Shown in pieces: positions 25,540 to 33,278 of a stretch of DNA of 64,000 bases (positions are counted from its first letter, which is position 1; every line of letters begins with the position of its first letter). The position numbers were made by a program, and so were the translations under genes. The DNA is taken from NCBI RefSeq assembly GCF_006546835.1, contig NZ_VICB01000003.1, forward strand, positions 310,001-374,000, given 5' to 3'. The DNA comes from Actinomyces johnsonii. GTDB taxonomy: Bacteria; Actinomycetota; Actinomycetes; Actinomycetales; Actinomycetaceae. The notes beneath the pieces were generated by a model. That model ran no database searches, was not told the DNA's origin, and saw only the letters and a program-made list of their open reading frames with translations.

Positions 25540-26208
25540 TCAGGACGCCGCGACGATCGGCTGGCCCTCGCTGGGCTGGACCACGACGAAGCCCGGCCCG
25601 TGGAAGGCCAGCTGGAAGGACTCGCCCGAGCCCCGGCCGATGAGGGAGCTCACCTTGAAGGTGCTCTTGATCTGCGGCTGAAGGTTCGCCGACCAGCAGA
25701 TCGCGGCCTGCGGGTCCACGAAAGTCGGCTGCTGCGAGCAGTCCAGGAGCAGCGGCGGCCCGTCGGAGGACACCGCCACCACGCCCTGCCCCTGCACCAT
25801 GAGGTTGAACAGTCCGCCGGCGAGGATCCCGGCGTTGCCCAGCATCCGGATGTCGTAGCTGAGGTGGGCGTCGAAGGCTAGGAGGGAGTGGGTGTTCACC
25901 GTGATGGCATCACCCTCGAGCTGGAGCAGGAACACGTTGTGCGCGCTGCGGGCGAAGAACACCTCTCCCTGCCCGGTGACGCGCATGAGGTTGCCGCCCT
26001 CACCGGTGACGGCCTTCTTGACCATGCCGCCCAGGCTCTTTGATCCCTGGTAGGAGAAATCGATGTTCCCCTGGTACGCGACCATCGCCCCCTGAGCGGC
26101 GAGTACCTCCGGGCCCAGGGCGACGCGAAGCATCTTGGAGGACTGGACGGTCCAGCGTTGGCCGGTTTCCTGCTCGCGGTTGGCTTGTTCGAAGAGGGGA
26201 CTGCGCAC
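25540..26208 (-). CDS. AIM24 family protein
   Basis: A 222-residue beta-rich protein of the AIM24 (TIM24-like) family. Typical blocks are MLRVALGPEVLAAQGAMVAY, GNLMRVTGQGEVFFARSAHN, VFLLQLEGDAITVNTHSLLA and LFNLMVQGQGVVAVSSDGPP, ending in FQLAFHGPGFVVVQPSEGQP. Bacterial members are of unknown biochemical function. The start is GTG with AGAGG upstream. It is flanked by hairpin terminators on both sides, so it is probably monocistronic. Confidence 0.88.
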   Translation of the reverse strand: MRSPLFEQANREQETGQRWTVQSSKMLRVALGPEVLAAQGAMVAYQGNIDFSYQGSKSLGGMVKKAVTGEGGNLMRVTGQGEVFFARSAHNVFLLQLEGDAITVNTHSLLAFDAHLSYDIRMLGNAGILAGGLFNLMVQGQGVVAVSSDGPPLLLDCSQQPTFVDPQAAICWSANLQPQIKSTFKVSSLIGRGSGESFQLAFHGPGFVVVQPSEGQPIVAAS

Positions 26209-26306
26209 GGAGGGTACCTCTGTTCCAAGGGTTGGGACGGTGACGGGAGTCTGTCGACTTCAGGCTACAGACTGGATGGCGTCGGCGGGCACAACTCACG
26301 ACGCAA

Positions 26307-26340
26307 TGGGGATCCCTACCCAATCGGGTAGGGATCCCCA
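26307..26340 (-). terminator. Perfect 15-bp hairpin after the LARTG surface-protein gene
   Basis: TGGGGATCCCTACCC and GGGTAGGGATCCCCA pair exactly around the tetraloop AATC. It lies about 45 bases beyond the stop of the surface-protein gene and upstream of the AIM24 start. No T-tract follows. Confidence 0.8.
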
Positions 26341-26385
26341 CTCGACACTCAGCAGCGTTGCGCCGCCGGCTGTCAGCGCCTCGGC

Positions 26386-29300
26386 TCAGGCCCTGCGGCG
26401 GTAGGCCAGAAGCACACCTCCTGCGATCGCAGCCAGTGCCAGAGCGAGCGGGATCCCCACATACGCCCCGGTCCGGGCCAGAGACGATCCGGAGTCCTCC
26501 TGTGCCGGGTCGCTCGGCGTCGGCTCACCGGACGCAGAAGTCTCAGGGCTCGCCGACGGCGAGGGCGTGTTTGACACCTCGGTGTAGGCGTTGACGAAGG
26601 AGGTGCTCGCCACCTGGTCCTTCTCCGAGACCGTCACCGTCTGGGCCTGCGGAGCCGCCAGGGTGTAGCCGTCGATTGCAGCCGACTGGCTGTTCTCGGT
26701 CACGGTGCACTGCGTCCCCGTGGGCACCCGTGGCCCGGTGACCGCTTCGCCGTCGGCCTTGGCCTTGAGCGTGCCCTCGGTCCCGTCGGTGCAGGTGTAG
26801 GAGAAGGCGAACTGTTTGTCGCCGGCCTGCGCACCCGTCACCGTCTTGAGCACTGAGAAGGAACCGGTCTGGCGCGTGTAGGTGTTGGTGAAGGACAGGG
26901 CGGCGTCCTTCTCCGTGATCGTCGCGCTCTGCGCTTCAGGAGTCTTCACGTCGTAGCCGTTGACTTGGGCCGACGACGTCTTCTCCGACACCGAGCACGT
27001 CGCCCCAACGGGCAGCGCCGGGCCGGAGGCGGTAGCGCCGTCGCCGCGAGCCGTCAGCTCGCCGCTCACCTCGCCCTCGACGTCGGAGGAGCAGCTGTAC
27101 TCGAAGGTGAAGGCCGCGTTCTTGTGAGTCTCGGCGCTATCGCCCTCCACCTTCTTCGACACGGTGAAAGTGCCGCGGTCCAGGGTGTAGGTGTTGACGG
27201 CCGAGACGCTGACGGCGGCGGCGTCCCCGCCGAGCACATCGAAGGTCGCCTTGCCGTCCCGCACGGGCTCGCCGCCCACGGCCAGGGTGGTCGACAGGCT
27301 CGTGCCCTTGGCGGAGGCGTCCTTCTCCGTGAGTGTGCACGAACCGGTCGGCACGTCGCCCACATGCGCTGTCTCACCGGCCTTGACCATCACCTGCCTG
27401 GGGGAGCCGGCCTTGCCGGTGACCTTGTCGGTGCAGGTGTACTCGAAGGTGAACTCCGCCGGCGCTAGCTGCGCGCCGTCGCCCTCCACCGTCTTGGACA
27501 CCGAGAAGCCCCCGGTCTGCCGCGTGTAGGTGTTCGTCACCGACACCTCCGCAACCTGGTCCTTCACGATCGTCGCCGTCGTTGCGGAGTAGGCGGTGGA
27601 GACCGCGTAGCCCTCACGCTGGGCCGAGGCAGCGTCCTCGCTCAGGGTGCACACCGTCCCCGTGGGAAGGGTTGGGCCACCCACGGCGGTGCCGTCCATC
27701 GGGACATCGAGCGTGCCCTGAGTGGCCTCGGGGTCGTTGCAGGTGTAGCCGACCTTGACGGCCTCGCCCGCCTGCGGGGCGTAGTCGCCCTTGGCACTCT
27801 TGGTGACCGAGAAGGTGCCTGTGTCACGGGTGTAGGTGTTGGCGGCGGTGACGGCCACGGTCTGGTCCTTGGTGATGGTCACCGTGTCCTGCGACAGGCT
27901 CGAGGTCACCGAGTACCCGCTCTTGGCGGCCGCGGCGGTGTCCTCCGCCAGCGCGCAGGAGACTCCGGTCGGGATTTGCGGGGAGCTCACGGCCGTCCCG
28001 TCTCCGGGGACTGTCAGGGTTCCCTGCACGCCGCCGTCGCAGGTGTAGGTGAAGGAGTATGAGCCGTTGGCTGCCCCCTGCGGGCCTCCTTGGACCGACT
28101 TGGCGATGGAGAAGGCGCCCGTGTCGCGGGTGTAGGAGTTCGTGAAGGCCGCCGTCGCGATCGGTTCGGCGGGGTCCTTGACCGTGACGGTCTGCTCCGC
28201 GGGAGCGGTGAGCGTGTAGCCGTCGAGACGGGCGGACTCGGCGTCCTCCTTCACCGTGCACGTGGTGCCCTGCGGGAAGGTCGCGCCTGCCTGGGCGGCC
28301 GCCCCGTCGCCCTTGGCGCTCACCTGTCCGGACTGGCCGTCGGAGCAGGTGTAGGTGAAGGCGAAGTCCTTGTCGCGAGCGCCCGCAGCGGCCTCAGGGC
28401 CGACGACGGTCTTCGTGACCTGGAAGGTGCCGGGCGCCTTGGCGACGTCGGCCGTGTTGTTGAGGGTCACCTTGGTCGACACCCGGTCGCCGATGGTCAG
28501 AGTGTTGGTCTCTGTCCTGCCGACCGCGAAGACCGGCTTGCCCCAGGCATACCCCGAAGGAGCGGGAGATGCCTGGCCGGTGTCCTCGGACAGGGTGACG
28601 ACGGTACCTTTGGGGAAAGTGCCCTGGAATGTGCTGGTCTTGCCGATACTGATGTTGAGGACGGCCGTACCGGAGAGACCATCGGCGTTGAGCGTACCGG
28701 GGGCCTGCCAGCCGGTGTAGCCGCTGGCAGGGCCGGGCAGGACGTAGTCGACCTTGACCGGCAGGGTCGTGTTCGCGACGTCGACGGCGTCCAGGGCCGC
28801 GCCGTCCAGGGTCTTGGAGACCTCGAAACCGCCGAAACCGGGGGCCATGTCCACGGTCACCTTGAAGGAATCGGTGTAGCTGCGCGTGAACTCGCCGCGG
28901 GCGTCGGAGTGGTCGAGCGAGGCGGCATTGGTGTACCGCACGCCGGCGATGGCCTTGCCGTTCTGGGAGGTGAACGTCACCGGGTAGGAGATCCGGTAGT
29001 TGGACTCAGGGGCGAAGGGGCCCGTCACCTTGATCGTGGCGACCTGCCCCTGGATGTCCACGTCCAGGTCGAAGTCTCCGTACTTCGCGCTCAGGTCCTT
29101 GCCCGCCGCGTTAGTCAGCGACACCCCGGAGATGCTGGGCTCGGCGGCGCTGTTGCGCAGTCCGAGGTACCACCTGCTCTTGTCGTTGTTGAAGATCATG
29201 CCCGAGCCGAGCGTGTCCGTGATGGTGATGGTCCCCCGAGTCTGACCGTCCGAAGTGATGGGGGTGCCTCCCTTGGCCAGCTGCTCCTTGATGTAATCCG

Positions 29301-29970
29301 AGCCGAAGTTGACCTCCCACGTCATGGCTGAGGAGGCCGACGTGATGACCGAGGAGACCTTGCTGAACTTGAGGGCCGTGTATCCCCGCGCAGCGGGACC
29401 CTTGATACCGCCGCTACCGGGCAGACGGACGCTCACTTTCTGGTTGCCGTTGACAGTCATATCCACTGACGCGGCCGTGGTGGGCTGTGTAATGAGGAGC
29501 AGTGCCTGACCCGAGCCCTTGAATTCCTTGAATCCCGCCGCTTTGAGCTCTTCAACTTTTTCGTTGAAGGTGCACTCCATGGTTCTCTCCGTCAGCCTGC
29601 ATGCGCCCACCTCGGTGGAAATGCCGTTGAAGGGAATGTTGAGGGGGACGGTTTTTGGGTTCTCCAGGTTCTTGAAATGGGCGCCGAGGTCGATGGAGAA
29701 GGAGTCTCCCGGGGTCACGGTGGTCTTAGTGGCGTCCCACGTGTAGGACAGTTTGGCCACGTCCTGCGTCGTGAGGGCCTCTCCTGGGGCGTCGTTGCCG
29801 TCTCGATCCGACTTGATCAGAGCGAGATCGGATAGTGCGACGTCGGTGTTGACGGCGGCCTGGGCCTGCAAGGGAACGATCGTGCTCAGCAGCAGTGTCA
29901 GGAGGGCGAGCCAGGTGGCCGGCGACTGCCCCCGTGGCGCGACGCGCCTGAGATCGGCAGGAACCTGCAT
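26386..29970 (-). CDS. Large sortase-anchored surface protein with six DUF5979-type repeats
   Basis: The 1194-residue precursor has a signal peptide (TWLALLTLLLSTIVPLQAQA, cleavage near residue 38), an N-terminal adhesin-like region to about residue 390, and a linker domain to about 510. Then come six repeats of about 90-100 residues, each starting G-x-F-x-V-x-K-x-V-x-G and containing F-x-F-x-Y-T-C, with a GYxxxTP half and ending TNTYTR. A Ser/Pro/Thr-rich stalk leads to the sorting signal LARTG, a hydrophobic helix and the tail YRRRA. Each repeat has two cysteines (YTC and TxCTV), suggesting intradomain disulfides. Likely an adhesin exposed on a repeat stalk; ligand unknown. LARTG departs from LPXTG at position 2. 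Confidence 0.88.
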   Translation of the reverse strand: MQVPADLRRVAPRGQSPATWLALLTLLLSTIVPLQAQAAVNTDVALSDLALIKSDRDGNDAPGEALTTQDVAKLSYTWDATKTTVTPGDSFSIDLGAHFKNLENPKTVPLNIPFNGISTEVGACRLTERTMECTFNEKVEELKAAGFKEFKGSGQALLLITQPTTAASVDMTVNGNQKVSVRLPGSGGIKGPAARGYTALKFSKVSSVITSASSAMTWEVNFGSDYIKEQLAKGGTPITSDGQTRGTITITDTLGSGMIFNNDKSRWYLGLRNSAAEPSISGVSLTNAAGKDLSAKYGDFDLDVDIQGQVATIKVTGPFAPESNYRISYPVTFTSQNGKAIAGVRYTNAASLDHSDARGEFTRSYTDSFKVTVDMAPGFGGFEVSKTLDGAALDAVDVANTTLPVKVDYVLPGPASGYTGWQAPGTLNADGLSGTAVLNISIGKTSTFQGTFPKGTVVTLSEDTGQASPAPSGYAWGKPVFAVGRTETNTLTIGDRVSTKVTLNNTADVAKAPGTFQVTKTVVGPEAAAGARDKDFAFTYTCSDGQSGQVSAKGDGAAAQAGATFPQGTTCTVKEDAESARLDGYTLTAPAEQTVTVKDPAEPIATAAFTNSYTRDTGAFSIAKSVQGGPQGAANGSYSFTYTCDGGVQGTLTVPGDGTAVSSPQIPTGVSCALAEDTAAAAKSGYSVTSSLSQDTVTITKDQTVAVTAANTYTRDTGTFSVTKSAKGDYAPQAGEAVKVGYTCNDPEATQGTLDVPMDGTAVGGPTLPTGTVCTLSEDAASAQREGYAVSTAYSATTATIVKDQVAEVSVTNTYTRQTGGFSVSKTVEGDGAQLAPAEFTFEYTCTDKVTGKAGSPRQVMVKAGETAHVGDVPTGSCTLTEKDASAKGTSLSTTLAVGGEPVRDGKATFDVLGGDAAAVSVSAVNTYTLDRGTFTVSKKVEGDSAETHKNAAFTFEYSCSSDVEGEVSGELTARGDGATASGPALPVGATCSVSEKTSSAQVNGYDVKTPEAQSATITEKDAALSFTNTYTRQTGSFSVLKTVTGAQAGDKQFAFSYTCTDGTEGTLKAKADGEAVTGPRVPTGTQCTVTENSQSAAIDGYTLAAPQAQTVTVSEKDQVASTSFVNAYTEVSNTPSPSASPETSASGEPTPSDPAQEDSGSSLARTGAYVGIPLALALAAIAGGVLLAYRRRA

Positions 29971-30239
29971 GTATACATCCTCTTCACTAGGGATCGGCGG
30001 TCTGGGGATGACCGTGAGTAACTGGTGAAGAGTATCGCGAAGAGGAAATCGGGAACAACTTCTGTGGTGTATTTGTCAGCAATCTCAAGGGTGTTATCAG
30101 AACGTCATCAATGTTGCTGAAAAGAAATCATCAAGAGTGCAATGAGGTGTTCTTGCAGGCGTTTGTAGAATGGCTCGGGTGTTCGCGTTGTTCGTTTTCA
30201 AGGTGCACGTTCTTTGGTTGAGAATCTCTCGAAGGCGAG
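29971..30239. other. Upstream region of the surface-protein gene
   Basis: No gene is supported here. The bases next to the surface-protein start contain AGAGGA as ribosome-binding site and a short palindrome ATGTATACAT overlapping the ATG. The rest is locally more AT-rich than the coding flanks and should carry the promoter on the minus strand. Confidence 0.4.
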
Positions 30240-30780
30240 CGAGTCCTTGTGTCGAGGCGTTCGCCAGCGATGTCGGCCACCTCGCCGGAAAGCGCGCCTG
30301 ACCGCTGGTCCGCCAGCTCATCGCCCTGCACTCCCAGCGAGACGCTGTCGCCACCCAGGTCGAGACCCTGGCGGGCAGTCCACCCTCATGCGCCAGGTCC
30401 CTGACCACGCGCGCCCGCTATCGGGGTCCCGGCCGCCGCCGTCCTTGCTGGCCAGCCCCCTGGGCAAGACCTCCAGTTACCAGAGCCCAGCCGGCGTTCT
30501 ACGCCGCACTGGCACCAGTAACCAGAAGATCGGGCTCATCGATCCGCGGTGAGGTGCGTCTCCCGCGGCGGCAACAAGAGGCTCAAGCGCGCCATGTTCC
30601 CCTCTGCCTTCACCTCCCTGCGCTCCGACCCCGTCAACCAGGCCTACTACCAGCACAAACGTAACCCAAGGCAAAGCGCCTTGGGCCAAGCCGTCCTCAC
30701 CCTGGCCCACCGCCGCATCCCGCCCCTGCACGCCTCGACCCGCAACAGCACCTCTACGACCCACAGTCGACCACAAAACT
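30240..30780 (+). pseudogene. IS110-family transposase remnant
   Basis: Pieces of an IS110/IS116/IS902 transposase lie in different frames. They are ASDVGHLAGKRA followed by a stop, then PLVRQLIALHSQRDAVATQV, a degraded copy of the helix-hairpin-like PxIGVxxAAVLA block, and finally VSRGGNKRLKRAMFPSAFTS, DPVNQAYYQHKR and ALGQAVLTLAHRRIPPLHA. The last three are the conserved C-terminal Tnp20-type segment. The N-terminal catalytic DEDD half is not found and several frameshifts are needed to join the rest. No flanking repeats were recognised. It directly precedes the erm leader. Confidence 0.8.
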
Positions 30781-30879
30781 ACCCACAGCCGTTCGACACA
30801 CCACCCAGGAGCACCCCCGCATCACCACCTCGGGCAAAACCCGGAACGATGCACAGTGTGATCGGCTAGACTGGTTGGC

Positions 30880-30924
30880 ATGTTGGTTCTTGGCACTGCC
30901 TCACTGCGTCTGCGCTCCCGCTGA
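30880..30924 (+). CDS. Erm leader peptide MLVLGTASLRLRSR
   Basis: A 14-codon open frame 99 bases before the methyltransferase start ends in a stop immediately before a set of inverted repeats. It contains the Arg-Leu-Arg (RLR) motif at which macrolide-bound ribosomes stall in one class of erm leaders, and its beginning resembles the Erm(X) leader type. Stalling would expose the downstream ribosome-binding site. No strong Shine-Dalgarno is visible for the leader. Confidence 0.75.
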   Translation: MLVLGTASLRLRSR

Positions 30925-30938
30925 CGGCGGCGAGCGTA

Positions 30939-31017
30939 CTCCACGTTGTTGCTCCCGCCCCGGTAATCACGGCTGGGCGGCTCTTTTGGCGTACCCGGCT
31001 CCGCAACAACCACGGAG
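30939..31017 (+). promoter_or_regulatory. Attenuator of the erm gene
   Basis: CTCCACGTTGTTGC can pair with GCAACAACCACGGAG, the latter holding the GGAG ribosome-binding site of the erm gene. A second possible stem (CCGCCC with GGGCGG) lies between. In the uninduced state the ribosome-binding site would be hidden; ribosome stalling in the leader peptide would break the stem. The pairing has two mismatched or bulged positions. Confidence 0.75.
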
Positions 31018-31023
31018 CAAACA

Positions 31024-31842
31024 GTGTCTACCTATCGACATGGCCGTCACGAGTACGGCCAGAACTTCCTGACTGACCAATCCATCATCGCCGCGATCAC
31101 ACGGCTGGCGGTTGCCACAGAGGGGCCGATCATAGAGATCGGCCCCGGCGACGGAGCACTCACCACCCCACTGGCTCGTCTTGGACGACCAGTCACCGCG
31201 ATTGAAATCGACGCGCGACTTGCCCGACGCTTGTCCGAACGACTTCCGTCGCACGTGGACGTCGTTTCCGACGACTTCCTGATCTATCGGCTTCCGACGT
31301 ATCCCTATGTGCTCGTCGGCAACTTACCGTTCCACCAGACCACAGCCATGCTTCGACGCATGCTGCATGCCCCCGCATGGACAAATGCAATCTTGCTCGT
31401 ACAATGGGAGGTCGCACGGCGAAGAGCTGGCGTTGGCGGAGCAACGATGATGACGGCGCAATGGGCGCCCTGGTTCGAGTTCACACTGCATGCCCGCGTT
31501 CCATCCCGCGCGTTCACCCCACGTCCGGGAGTCGACGGTGGAATCCTCTCCATCTACCGCCGTAAGCACCCGCTGCTGCCCTCGGAGCAGCGACGTCAGT
31601 TCCACGCACTGGTTTACCGCGTCTATACGGGTCCTGGGTGTGGGCTTGCTCAGATCCTTGCACGTAACACCGCACTGGGCTCAGCGCGGGCTGCACAGGC
31701 ATGGCTGAGTCTCCACGGCGTGACTGCTGCCAGGCTGCCGAAGGACTTGCCTGTCGAGGCATGGGTGGACTTATTCAAGACAACCGGCGCATCGCCACCG
31801 GAACGCCTCACCAAGATGCGCTCGGGAAGGTTCCGTCGATGA
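31024..31842 (+). CDS. erm: 23S rRNA (adenine-N6)-methyltransferase, Erm(X)-like
   Basis: Erm enzymes methylate A2058 of 23S rRNA and give macrolide-lincosamide-streptogramin B resistance. The 272-residue protein has the N-terminal HGRHEYGQNFLTDQSII, SAM motif I EIGPGDGALTTPLARLG, the acidic VVSDDFL block and the catalytic NLPFHQTTAMLRRMLHAP motif, followed by VQWEVARRRAGVGGATMMTA, which is highly like Erm(X). The C-terminal basic tail ends KMRSGRFRR. Start is GTG with GGAG upstream, inside the attenuator. It sits beside an IS110 remnant, in keeping with acquisition. It clearly belongs to Erm and not KsgA, judging by the HGRHEYGQNF N-terminus and the leader. Confidence 0.92.
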   Translation: MSTYRHGRHEYGQNFLTDQSIIAAITRLAVATEGPIIEIGPGDGALTTPLARLGRPVTAIEIDARLARRLSERLPSHVDVVSDDFLIYRLPTYPYVLVGNLPFHQTTAMLRRMLHAPAWTNAILLVQWEVARRRAGVGGATMMTAQWAPWFEFTLHARVPSRAFTPRPGVDGGILSIYRRKHPLLPSEQRRQFHALVYRVYTGPGCGLAQILARNTALGSARAAQAWLSLHGVTAARLPKDLPVEAWVDLFKTTGASPPERLTKMRSGRFRR

Positions 31843-31982
31843 AGCATGAATGCCGACGAGCAAACGGACTCTCACCGAGTTTCGCGCTCGAACCTGATCG
31901 CATTGCAGGGTCGCTGTAAGACACCATCGGACTAAACTCTGTTGGCATCGTCTAACGGCTCGTCGGCTCCGGGGGCCGCCGC

Positions 31983-32036
31983 GTCCACCTGTGCTTGATT
32001 CGTGCCAGGTGACCCCGCTGGACATGAGAGGGTCAC
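31983..32036. repeat. Direct repeat R1 flanking the higBA locus
   Basis: GTCCACCTGTGCTTGATTCG and the following GTGCCA recur about 1.02 kb downstream (33004 on) with two substitutions. The similarity resumes at GGACATGAGAGGGTCAC after a variable stretch. The pair brackets the higBA genes and repeat copy B. Confidence 0.6.
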
Positions 32037-32054
32037 GTACGTCGCTGGCGTTGT

Positions 32055-32381
32055 TTATGCCACCGAGTGTAGCGGCACGATGTTCTCGAGCTGCTCGCGC
32101 AGCGCCCGGCGCTCAAGCCTGAGTTCGTAGTGGCTCTGCAGGGTCATCCAGAGTTCTGCAGATGTGCCGAAGTACTTTGCCAGTCTTACTGCGGTGTCCG
32201 CAGTGATGCCGCGTTTGCCGTGCACGATCTCGTTGATGCGGCGCGGGGGTACGCCGATGGCCGTAGCGAGCTTGTTCTGGGTGATCCCGAACCCTTCGAT
32301 GAAGTCCTCCATGAGAATCTCACCCGGGTGGATTGGATCGATCCGGTTCGCATCAGTGGTAGTCGACGAGCTCGACATCAT
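32055..32381 (-). CDS. higA: HigA-family antitoxin
   Basis: A 108-residue XRE-type antitoxin of the HigA/VapI group: IDPIHPGEILMEDFIEGFGI, the HTH QNKLATAIGVPPRRINEIVH, GKRGITADTAVRLAKYFGTS and AELWMTLQSHYELRLERRAL are all standard. AAGGAGG lies 5 bases before the chosen ATG; a longer start 5 codons upstream would include that ribosome-binding site in the coding region. It overlaps the 3' end of the HigB frame by 29 bases, the usual higBA order. The toxin gene upstream has a nonsense codon, so this antitoxin may now act alone, perhaps as a DNA-binding repressor. Confidence 0.9.
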   Translation of the reverse strand: MMSSSSTTTDANRIDPIHPGEILMEDFIEGFGITQNKLATAIGVPPRRINEIVHGKRGITADTAVRLAKYFGTSAELWMTLQSHYELRLERRALREQLENIVPLHSVA

Positions 32382-32634
32382 CCGCACCTCCTTCATGCCA
32401 GGTGAAGCAGAGTCTCCACTGGGCGTTGACCCGAATGCTGTACTGGCCGCGTCGATCGCCAGTCAGTCGCTCGAGCCGGTTGCCCGGTGGGATGCGCAGG
32501 TCTTCGACATCGGCTGCTGCGTATAGAAGCTCCAGTTTGCGTAGCACAGCGCGCTAGAGCGACTTGTCGAGGGAGCGAACGTACTCCTCGTGCCACACTC
32601 GCTGGGTCCCCTTGTCCGCGAAGGACCTGATCAC
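32353..32634 (-). pseudogene. higB: HigB-family toxin gene with in-frame amber codon
   Basis: From a GTG start the frame reads VIRSFADKGTQRVWHEEYVR, SLDKSL, then TAG, then RAVLRKLELLYAAADVEDLR, IPPGNRLERLTGDRRGQYSI, RVNAQWRLCFTWHEGGADDV and ELVDYH. Apart from the TAG (after residue 26) it is a complete RelE/HigB ribonuclease of ~93 residues with every family block. A Gln codon (CAG) at this place would restore the usual (I/L)QRxALRKL pattern, so one C-to-T change explains it. A GTG three codons past the stop could restart a 64-residue C-terminal fragment lacking the first helix. A sequencing error is the main alternative. Confidence 0.85.
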
Positions 32635-32824
32635 GACAACAGAGCATAACGGAGGTCGCTAATAACGCTAGGCGTTAACTGGAGGAGAGCAGGGCGGCGA
32701 TGTTGTGCCGGGCGCGTGAATGCGCTGGCGAGCGTTGATGCCATCGAGATCGTCGTCAGTGACGACTGAGAGGCTTGATCCATGGGGTTCACTGTTGGTC
32801 CTCCTGTGTCATGCGAGTGGTTCA

Positions 32825-32946
32825 GTGTCCAAATCGGTGACAAAGGAGCCCCGGTATCGCTGACGCAGGCGAATAGACGTTGGAATCATGCGGTTTCTTC
32901 TCGCCCGTTCTGCTCTGTTCCAGGCCTTTGTCACCGATTTGGACAC
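32825..32946 (+). repeat. 122-bp inverted-repeat element, copy B (MITE-like)
   Basis: Terminal arms of 22 bases pair perfectly (left begins GTGTCCAAATCGGTGACAAA, right ends with its exact complement). The interior carries the core GGAATCATGCGGTTT also found in copies A and C. It lies between the higB region and the sialidase gene, inside a pair of longer direct repeats. Confidence 0.85.
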
Positions 32947-33003
32947 TATCGGACGTCTCGTTGGTGAGAACGGAGGGCCGCTGGGGTCCTTCAGCAGCGC
33001 CGG

Positions 33004-33061
33004 GTCCACCTGTGCTCGATCCGTGCCATGCCAGCTCGCCGGATGTGAGCAGAGAGGTCAC
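33004..33061. repeat. Direct repeat R2 flanking the higBA locus
   Basis: Begins GTCCACCTGTGCTCGATCCG and then GTGCCA, matching R1 (31983) with two substitutions; GGATGTGAGCAGAGAGGTCAC at its end resembles the end of R1 with a small length difference. Confidence 0.6.
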
Positions 33062-33202
33062 TCACGCGAATCTCTCTACCCTGCGGCCTGCGGCTGAAGG
33101 ACAACAGCCTCCGGCCCGGGGCCGGCCTGCAGCCGCCAGCCGGCATCCGGCATCGGTGGCGAGCCCGGTCCACGGTTGGGCCGTGCCGCTGAGGAGGACA
33201 GC

Positions 33203-33240
33203 ACTGAGGGGTGGGACGCGCCGGCATCCCACCCCTCAGT
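33203..33240 (-). terminator. Terminator hairpin of the sialidase gene
   Basis: ACTGAGGGGTGGGA and TCCCACCCCTCAGT pair perfectly (14 bp) around a 10-base loop, about 40 bases beyond the sialidase stop on the minus strand. No T-tract. Confidence 0.8.
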
Positions 33241-33278
33241 CAGTGCTCAGAGCCGGATCGAGCCGGCTCATCGCGTGT

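Noticed and set aside
31024-31842. KsgA (16S dimethyladenosine transferase) as identity for this gene
   Set aside because: The N-terminal HGRHEYGQNFLTD, the VQWEVARRRAGVGGATMMTA block and the upstream leader peptide fit Erm(X)-type 23S enzymes instead.
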